This document shows, one piece after another, positions 56,719 through 64,000 of a DNA stretch of 64,000 nt. The notes under the pieces are model-generated. The model had not been told where the DNA came from and made no database searches. It worked only from the letters and a program-made list of their open reading frames with translations. The position numbers were made by a program, and so were the translations under genes. The number at the start of each line of letters is the position of its first letter. The stretch's first letter is position 1. Source of the stretch: Aspidapion aeneum (Eukaryota; Arthropoda; Insecta; Coleoptera; Brentidae); contig OY755039.1 of the NCBI GenBank assembly GCA_963576565.1, forward strand, positions 74,604,771 through 74,668,770, read 5' to 3'.

Positions 56719-57463
56719 CTCTGTAAGTTAATTGTTGACTATTTCTGATTCCTAAAACACTGTTGTATAACAAAAAAAATTAGTCATTTTTCAGGGGCCC
56801 CCAAATAAACATTGAAAACTCAGTGTTTGAAGTACATTCACTTTTTATTTTGCATTTTTAAATAAATATAAAAAGTTTTAAAACTATATACATAAATTAG
56901 AATTATAATAAAACTGGTACACATATTGATGATGATTCATATGTGAATGGGCCTTGCAGCCCCCTCACTGTGACCACCAGAGGGTCTGTATTGTGGCTCG
57001 GTACAAATAGTAGGTATAGCTCTGTTGGCGGGTGGGATATTTATTGGGTTATTCATGGAGTGCTTTTCTATTAAACATTATCTTGCTCATAGAAAAAATA
57101 TTTGAGGCTTGCTTGGTAGACTGCTCCCATTGCAAAAATCTCCATGTCTGTATATAAAGTATCGCCGCTGATGCTGTTGTAAAAATTTCGGAACATCGTA
57201 TTTAACACATATAAAATTAAGTACACAATTTATATGTTATGATTTTGACAAAAATCAACCAAAAAAAAACACTTTAAAATAATTCAAAATTTTATGGTTA
57301 ACCCAGAGCTAAATACGTTATCCTGCCCTTTGAGCGCGGGTCAAGTTAGCCTAGGGTTAACCCTTGAGTTTGCAGTTAACCTTGGATGGATAAACACTTT
57401 TGACAACTTTAGCCCCGGGCTATCTCTAACTCGAGGGGTATCCCTCCATTGATAAACCGGCCC

Positions 57464-57823
57464 TAAGTAGGGGCCTTACAGAACACACGGATTCGAAATG
57501 AAATTTAAAACAACGTACCTGGCCAAACCGATCTGGCAATCCAAAAAACACAAGCAAAGGAGCAAAGACCAAATTGAAAACTCAAGAAAACCTTAGAGTA
57601 ATAATGGAATAACTGAAAAACATTCAATTTCATTGATTTTAGCACGCAAATCATATATCTATTATATGACGCAAATATTGACATAACCACATATTAGGTA
57701 AATAAGGACGTAGTCACCCAACCAATATGAATAACACCACCATGTCTATGGTGTATTCGAAGAGGAGCCGCTCAAAAATTAATAAAATAAAATTTGAAAA
57801 AGTGACACTATTTTTAAAGGATT
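57464..57823. other. Unassigned spacer
   Basis: No gene or repeat was recognised between the Harbinger-like element and the compound hAT region. Confidence 0.4.
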
Positions 57824-58887
57824 CCAAATGGCTTCCCCCGATGCGAAGATTTTTTTTAGTATTTTCCACATATTTCATTAATAAAAACATAAAATACGGC
57901 AGTGGCGTATATAGAAAAACAACACAGTTTTGGGGGCTCTGGTACAAAATAGCGTGGACAAAATGGCGCAGGACAAAATAGCGCAGGACAAAATAGCGCA
58001 GGACAAAATAGCGCAGGACAAAATGGCGCAGGACAAAATGGCGCAGGACAAAATAGCGCATGTCAAAATAGCGCACGTCATAAATCCCAAGTCGATTTGC
58101 CCTGTCCAGCCGAAGTGGACCAGGGGCCGAGGATAGGTTAGGTTAGTATCCCAACCTGACCCGGTTAGGTTTTTTTACAAAAATAAAACTTGCCTGAACA
58201 GATCAGGTAAGTTTTTTTTTGTAAATAAACCTAAGCGGGTCAGGTTGGGACACTAACCTAGCCTATCCTCGGCCCCTGGTCCACTTCGGCTGGGGCAGTT
58301 TGAGTGATAAGGTTAGGCCTTCACTGTTTATTAAACTAACCAAGTAAGGTTAGGTTATTTTTTTAGTATCTCCGAGGATAGGTTAGGTTAGTTTCCCAAC
58401 CTAACCGGGTCAGGTTGGGATACTAACCTACCCTATCCTCGGCCCCTGATCCACTTCGGCTGGTGCAGTTTGAGTGATAAGGTTAGGCCTTCACTGTATA
58501 TTAAACTAACCAAGTAAGGTTAGGTTATTTTTTAGTAGCTTTTTGAGATCTGCGCTATTTTGTCCTGCGCTATTTTGTCCCGGGCTACTTTGTCCCGCGC
58601 TATTTTATCCTGCGCTATTTTGTCCTGTGCTATTTTGTCCTGCGCTATTTTGTCGCGCGCTATTTTGTCCTTGCTATTTTGTCCTGCGCTATTTTGTACC
58701 AGAGCCATTTTGGGGGGGGGGGGCGAGACCCCATGAGGCCGTAGTTTATGCTATTTTATGTTTGTAGTCATGAAATATGTGTAAAATATCTAAAAAATCT
58801 TAGCTACGGGGGGGCCCGGGCCCCCCCTCATATACGCCCAAAACTGTCTCGGGCCCACCCCGAAGCTTTTTTCTATATACGCCACTG
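57824..58887. mobile_element. Compound, rearranged hAT-like MITE block
   Basis: Pieces of the CAGTGGCGTATA family lie in both orientations. 57836-57899 is a core piece (GATGCGAAGATTTTTTTTAG, CATAAAATACGG). 57900 starts a new copy (CAGTGGCGTATATAG). 58705-58838 is a core in reverse order (GGGGCGAGACCCCATGAGGC, ending CATATACGCC), and 58839-58887 is a normal right end (CTATATACGCCACTG). No matching octamers were found at the outer edges. A foldback element occupies the middle. Confidence 0.65.
57935..58706. mobile_element. Foldback element with 15 bp minisatellite arms
   Basis: The left end GGCTCTGGTACAAAATAGCG and the right end CGCTATTTTGTACCAGAGCC are perfect inverted copies. Each is continued by a minisatellite: about eight units of ACAAAATAGCGCAGG (57955-58080), and about nine inverted units of GCGCTATTTTGTCCT (58553-58690). 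Because 15 is a multiple of 3, long periodic frames (AQDKI and LSCAI repeats) appear; these are not genes. The centre is a near-perfect palindrome (about 58109-58290, CCAGCCGAAGTGGACCAGGG and complement). Then come two direct copies of a segment of about 175 bp with GTTTGAGTGATAAGGTTAGG. Confidence 0.85.
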
Positions 58888-59564
58888 ATTGTGACCAAAT
58901 TAGGAACCCTGGAACGCCACAGTCAGAAAGATCGGTTATAAATTTCTTAAACAGTTTGACACGCAATCACATCGTTGATTGAAAAAGTTATTCAATCAAA
59001 ATTTGTAAAAATGATCTCGGCTGTGACGTCATAATTTTGAGAAAAAATCGCCCAGCTATAAGAATTTAAGCAATTTTCAACAGGTATTTAATTATCATTT
59101 AAATTTAGAATTTTTAGAATATTCTTTACACAAGGTACCTATACTTAAAATTACCAATTCTCTAAAAAGCAATATTTTTGTACAGTTTTATTATTCAAAA
59201 ATGTTTAAAGAATATTGTAGTGTTTTTTGTAGAATGTATTCATGCCATGAATATTATTAAAATATATGTGTATTTTCTAGTGCAGTCCGGAATATTCTTA
59301 GCATGTTAATCTCGGAATATTCTTGGCACGTTCATAACTGGTATATACTATGGATGAACTAAAGTGAAACATTCTCACATGGTATATGCCAAGAATATGT
59401 TATGCTGATTCCTAAAAGAAGATCCTTTACAGTATATTCATCGCATATACTTGGGATGTGAATCTTCTTTTCAAAATATGCTAAGCATATCACTAAAAGA
59501 ATATTCTTTAAAGTACCTAAAAAGCATATACAAAGCATTTGAATGTTCTTTCAATGCTATGTGG
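58888..59564. other. Unassigned stretch before satellite 2
   Basis: AT-rich, with repeated GAATATTCTT-type words at about 59280-59520. No gene. Confidence 0.4.
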
Positions 59565-62500
59565 GAAATAATGAATTCATAAAAAGTCATTTAAATGGAT
59601 TGTTTTATAGCGTATTAGTATGTATTCAGATGTATTAAAAATGAATCATTTTATGTTTATTCGGTTGTATTGAGATGAAGGAAGGAATTAAAAAGTTTTC
59701 ATTGGTATAAATAATGATTACATAAAAAGGTATTTAATTGTTTTGCTTTAAAGGGTATAAATATGTATTCAAATACATAGAAAATGAATACTTGAAAAGT
59801 GCATTTAATTGTATTAATAAAGCAAGGTATTGAAAAGTATTCAACGGGATAAATAATGAATTCATAAAAAGTGATTTAAATGGATTGTTCTATAGCGTAT
59901 TAGTATGTATTCAAATGTATTAGAAATGAATCCTTCTATGTTTATTCGGTTGCATTGAGAAAGGAAGGAATTAAAAAGTATTCATTGGTATAAATAATGA
60001 TTACATAAAAAGGTATTTAATGGGATTGCTTTAAAGAGTATAAATATGTATTCAAATATATAGAAAATGAATACTTGAAAAGTTTATTCAATTGTATTGA
60101 TAAAGGAAGGTATTGAAAAGTCTTCAACGGGATAAATAATGAATTCATAAAAAGTCATTTAAATGGATTATTCCATAGCGTATTAGTATGTATTCAAATG
60201 TATTAAAAATGAATCCTTCTATGTTTATTCGGTTGCATTGAGAAAGGAAGGAATTAAAAAGTATTCATTGGAATAAATAATGATTACATAAAAAGGTATT
60301 TAATTGGATTGTTTTAAAGAGTATAAATATGTATTCAAATATATAGAAAATGAATACCTGAAAAGTTCATTCAATTGTATTGGTAAAGGTATTGAAAAGT
60401 ATTCAACGGTATAAAAAATGAATTCCTAAAAAGTCATTTAAATGGATTGTTTTATAGCGTATTAGTATGTATTCAGATGTATTAAAAATGAATCCTTTTA
60501 TGTTTTTTCGGTTGTATTGAGAAAGGAAGGAATTAAAACGTATTCATTGGTATAAATAATGATTACATATAAAGGTATGTAATTGAATTACTTTAAATAG
60601 TATAAATATGTATTCAAATATATAGAATAGGAATACTTGAAAAGTTCATTCAATTGTATTGATAAAGGAAGGTATTGAAAAGTATTCAACGGGATAAATA
60701 ATGAATTCATAAAAAGTCATTTAAATGGATTATTCCGTAGCGTATTAGTATGTATTCAAATGTATTAAAAATGAATCCTTGTATGTTTATTCGGTTGTAT
60801 TGAGAAAGAAAGAAATTAAAAAGTATTCGTTGGTATAAATATTGATTACATAAAATGGGTATTTAATTGGATTGCTTTAAAGAGTATAAATATGCATTAA
60901 AATATATAGAAAATGAATACTTGAAAAGTTCATTCAATTGTATTGATAAAGGAAGGTATTAAAAAGTATCCAACAGGATAAATAATGAATTCATAAAAAG
61001 TCATTTAAATGGATTGTTCTATAGCGTATTAGTATGTATTCAAATGTATTAAAAAATGAATCCTTCTATGTTTATTCGGTTGCATTGAGAAAGGAAGGAA
61101 TTAAAAAGTATTCATTGGTATAAATAATGATTACATAAAAAGGTATTTAATTGGATTGCTTTAAAGAGTATAAATATGTATTCAAATATATAGAAAATGA
61201 ATACTTGAAAAGTTCATTCAATTGTATTGATAAAGGAAGGTATTGAAAAGTATTCAACGGGATAAATAATGAATTCATAAAAAGTCATTTAAATGGATTA
61301 TTCCATAGCGTATTAGTATGTATTCAAATGTATTAAAAATGAATCCTTGTATGTTTATTCGGTTGTATTGAGAAAGGAAGAAATTAAAAAGTATTCGTTG
61401 GTATAAATAATGATTACATAAAAAGGTATTTAATTGGATTGCTTTAAAGAGTATAAATATATATTCAAATATATAGAAAATGAATACTTGAAAAGTTCAT
61501 TCAATTGTATTGATAAAGGAAGGTATTAAAAAGTATTCAACAGGATAAATAATGAATTCATAAAAAGTCATTTAAATCGATTGTTCTATAGCGTATTAGT
61601 ATGTATTCAAATGTATTAAAAATGAATCCTTCTATGTTTATTCGGTTGCATTGAGAAAGGAAGGAATTAAAAACTATTCATTGGTATAAATAATGATTAC
61701 ATAAAAAGGTATTTAATTGGATTGCTTTAACGGGTATAAATATGTATTCAAATATATAGAAAATGAATACTTGAAAAGTTCATTCAATTGTATTGATAAA
61801 GGAAAGTATTAAAAAGTATTCAACAGGATAAATAATGAATTCATAAAAAGTCATTTAAATGGATTGTTCTATAGCGTATTAGTATGTATTCAAATGTATT
61901 AAAAATGAATCCTTCTATGTTTATTCGCTTGCATTGAGAAAGGAAGGAATTAAAAAGTATTCATTGGTATGAATAATGATTACATAAAAAGGTATTTAAT
62001 TGGATTGCTTTAAAGAGTATAAATATGTATTCAAATATATAGAAAATGAATACTTGAAAAGTTCATTCAATTGTATTGATAAAGGAAGGTATTAAAAAGT
62101 ATTCAACAGGATAAATAATGAATTTATAAAAAGTCATTTAAATGGATTGTTCTATAGCGTATTAGTATGTATTCAAATGTATTAAAAAGGCATCCTTTTA
62201 TGTTTATTCGGTTGTATTGAGAAAGGAAGGAATTAAAAAGTATTCATTGGTATAAATAATGATTACATAAAAAGGTATTTAATTGGATTGCTTTAAAGAG
62301 TATAAATATGTATTCAAATATATAGAAAATGAATACTTGAAAAGTTCATTCAATTGTATTGATAAAGGAAGGAATTAAAATGTATTCAACAGGATAAATA
62401 ATGAATTCATAAAAAGTCATTTAAATGGATTGTTCTATAGCGTATTAGTATGTATTCAAATGTATTAAAAATGAATCCTTCTATGTTTATTCGCTTGCAT

Positions 62501-63146
62501 TGAGAAAGGAAGGAATTAAAAAGTATTCATTGGTATAAATAATGATTACATAAAAAGGTATTTAATTGGATTGCTTTAAAGAGTATAAATATGTATTCAA
62601 ATATATAGAAAATGAATACTTGAAAAGTTCATTCACTTGTATTGATAAAGGAAGGTATTAAAAAGTATTCAACAGGATAAATAATGAATTCATAAAAAGT
62701 CATTTAAATGGATTGTTCTATAGCGTATTAGTATGTATTCAAATGTATTAAAAATGAATCCTTCTATGTTTATTCGGTTGTATTGAGAAGGGAAGGAATT
62801 AAAAAGTATTCATTGGTATAAATAATGATTACATAAAAAGGTATTTAATTGGATTGCTTTAAAGGGTATAAATATGTATTCAAATATATAGAAAATAAAT
62901 ACTTGAAAAGTTCATTCAATTGTATTGATAAAGGAAGGTATTGAAAAGTATTCAACGGGATAAAAAATGAATTCATAAAAAGTCATTTAAATGGATTGTT
63001 CTATAGCGTATTAGTATGTATTCAGATGTATTAAAAATGAATCCTTTTATGTTTATTCGGTTGTATTGAGAAAGGAAGGAATTAAAAAGTATTCATTGGT
63101 ATAAATAATTACATAAACAGGTATTTAATTGGATTGCTTTAAATAG
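59565..63146. repeat. Satellite 2: 283 bp units, each a dimer of two halves of about 141 bp
   Basis: GCGTATTAGTATGTATTCA recurs at 59610, 59895, 60178, 60457, 60740, 61024, 61308, 61591, 61874, 62157, 62440, 62723 and 63006: thirteen units, spacing almost always 283. Each unit has two related halves: one with CATAAAAAGTCATTTAAATG, GCGTATTAGTATGTATTCAA and AAAATGAATCCTT; the other with CATAAAAAGGTATTTAATTG, GAGTATAAATATGTATTCAA and AAAATGAATACTT. Uniformity across the units points to recent homogenisation. No open frames. Confidence 0.95.
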
Positions 63147-64000
63147 TTTTTTTTTTTTTTTTTTTTTTTACGGGTATGCGCACTCGCAAGGAGATCCCTA
63201 TCACGCTCGAGAAGCGGCAAGTGCGCGGAAATGTTGGTGCGTGTTGGTTTTGAAACGGTTCAGGTTGTAACCTGCAGGGAAAACTGTCGCAGGGAGTTTA
63301 TTCCACAGCGATGCTGTTCTCCAGAGATATGAATTCTGATATAATGAGGTTCTTGGTGCCTCTATTTTGACAATAAATTGATGGTTACCGTCTGTTTGAC
63401 GTGTTCGCCTAGTAGGAGCTACTCCCGGGGGGATCATACGTGCCAACTCTACAGAGCATTTTCCGTGATAATACCTGTAGAAGAGAGATAGATCGCCCAC
63501 AGTTCTTCGATGTTCGAGACTATCCAAGCTACGGGTAAGAGCGGGGTCATTGATCAGCTTGATAGCTCGTTTTTGCACGGTGTTCAAAAGCATTAAGGTA
63601 TGTTTGGGTGCCGCACTCCATATATGTGAGCAGTACTCCATAGTTGGTCGAATCTGGGCTTTGTAGAGTATCAGCAGTTGGCTTGGTGTATACAGATGTC
63701 TTCTACGAAATAGCACCCCAAGCTTTTGGGACGCCCTTTTAGCTATATCTGCCACGTGAGTGTGCCAAGACATGTTGGTCTCTGCAGTGACTCCTAAGAT
63801 GTTCAACTGGCTCTCCAATGCGACAGCACTTCCAGATAGCATGATATTTGGCTCACCAGTGCTGGTCTTTTTCGAAAACAGGGCTGCTTGGGTTTTCTGC
63901 GCGTTGAACTGTACAAGGTTTTTGTTGCCCCAGTCCTCTATTATCTCCAAGTCGTTATTTATCTGTGATATTTCAGTTAGTCTAAGGTAATGGAATTCAC
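63147..64000 (-). mobile_element. 3' part of a poly-A LINE inserted in satellite 2, cut by the window edge
   Basis: A run of 23 T at 63147-63169 is the poly-A tail of a minus-strand element and follows satellite 2 directly. Its 3' UTR is only about 30 bp. The body continues beyond 64000, so element length and target duplication cannot be judged. Confidence 0.85.
63201..63990 (-). CDS. LINE reverse transcriptase, C-terminal part (partial)
   Basis: The frame is open from the stop at about 63201 to near the window edge. It carries the post-catalytic RT region: LEIIEDWGNKNLVQFNAQKT, LNILGVTAETNMSWHTHV, LGVLFRRRHLYTPSQLLILY, PTMEYCSHIWSAAPKHTL, VQKRAIKLINDP, LEHRRTVGDLSLFYRYYHG, and WRTASLWNKLPATVFP at the end. 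This C-terminal pattern is common in insect Jockey/CR1-group LINEs that lack RNase H. The catalytic YADD/FADD motif lies just outside the window. No damage is seen in the visible part. It is of a different family from the other LINEs here. Confidence 0.85.

Larger units (their letters stand above)
54312..57463. mobile_element. PIF/Harbinger-like non-autonomous element carrying other insertions
   Basis: The left end GGGCCAGTTTATCAATGGAG and the right end CTCCATTGATAAACCGGCCC are inverted copies. Homology continues inward through GGGTATC, CTCGAG, AAAGTGTTTATCCA and AACCCAGAGCT. TAA flanks both ends (54309-54311 and 57464-57466), the TWA duplication of PIF/Harbinger elements, whose ends often begin GGGCC. 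3152 bp, of which about 1.45 kb is a truncated LINE and 0.2 kb a hAT MITE, both inserted later. No transposase or Myb-like frame was seen. Confidence 0.8.

Noticed and set aside
57878..58136. Frames with periodic AQDKI or LSCAI repeats, resembling a repeat protein
   Set aside because: They translate a 15 bp minisatellite on both strands inside a foldback element; no start context or conserved flanks.
57955..58700. CRISPR-like appearance of short regular repeats
   Set aside because: The 15 bp units are directly abutting with no unique spacers, and the context is eukaryotic.

Overview
The window reads as intergenic chromatin of an arthropod, most likely an insect (a large-genome beetle or a similar lineage). 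It is AT-rich, with long stretches lacking any credible coding signal. It is packed with small terminal-inverted-repeat (TIR) elements and satellites, and every long reading frame belongs to a non-LTR retrotransposon. I found no intact host gene, no tRNA or rRNA gene and no bacterial-type operon. The only possible host coding sequence is a weak 102 bp candidate exon at 14662-14763. The species cannot be fixed from the sequence.

Layout. From 1 to 28 kb lies a mosaic of non-autonomous DNA elements: hAT-type MITEs beginning CAGTGGCG, CAGCGGCG or CAAGCGCG, most with 8 bp target duplications; elements ending ACAGGGTG; a family ending CCAGGTAGCAAGG; and several foldback elements, among them a 1.4 kb one with GC-rich minisatellite ends (13266-14640). 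Short tandem arrays and decayed Penelope, RTE and RNase H retroelement scraps lie between them. From 28.75 to 34.04 kb, a TIR element is split by a nearly full-length Jockey-clade LINE (ORF1 intact, ORF2 broken by one TGA) flanked by a 13 bp target duplication.

From 34.6 to 53.1 kb runs a 235 bp satellite with a three-monomer (about 705 bp) higher-order structure. It is opened in two places. The first (38401 to about 49210) is a Russian-doll LINE nest, all on the minus strand. A CR1/L2-like element is split in its endonuclease frame by an RTE element with a (TA)n tail, and lies next to a LINE with two open ORFs (45374-49110). The RTE copy carries at its 5' end 117 bp matching ORF1 of that neighbouring LINE, so it appears to be a chimeric retrotransposition product. 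The second (50451-52870) is a 2.4 kb TIR element flanked by TAAT.

From 54.3 to 57.5 kb is a PIF/Harbinger-like non-autonomous element (TAA duplication) that captured a truncated LINE and a hAT MITE. From 57.8 to 58.9 kb, scrambled hAT MITE pieces surround a foldback element with 15 bp minisatellite arms. From 59.6 to 63.1 kb is a very regular 283 bp satellite made of two diverged halves of about 141 bp. It is ended by a LINE inserted with a 23 T tract (its poly-A tail) that runs off the window.

The genes do not act together as a pathway. Their relations are insertion order and parasitism: LINE ORF1 proteins (RNA-binding, zinc-knuckle or PHD type) and ORF2 proteins (endonuclease plus reverse transcriptase) drive copy-and-paste. 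The MITEs and foldbacks have no transposase here and would depend on enzymes supplied elsewhere. All alignments were done by eye; identities and family names need database confirmation.
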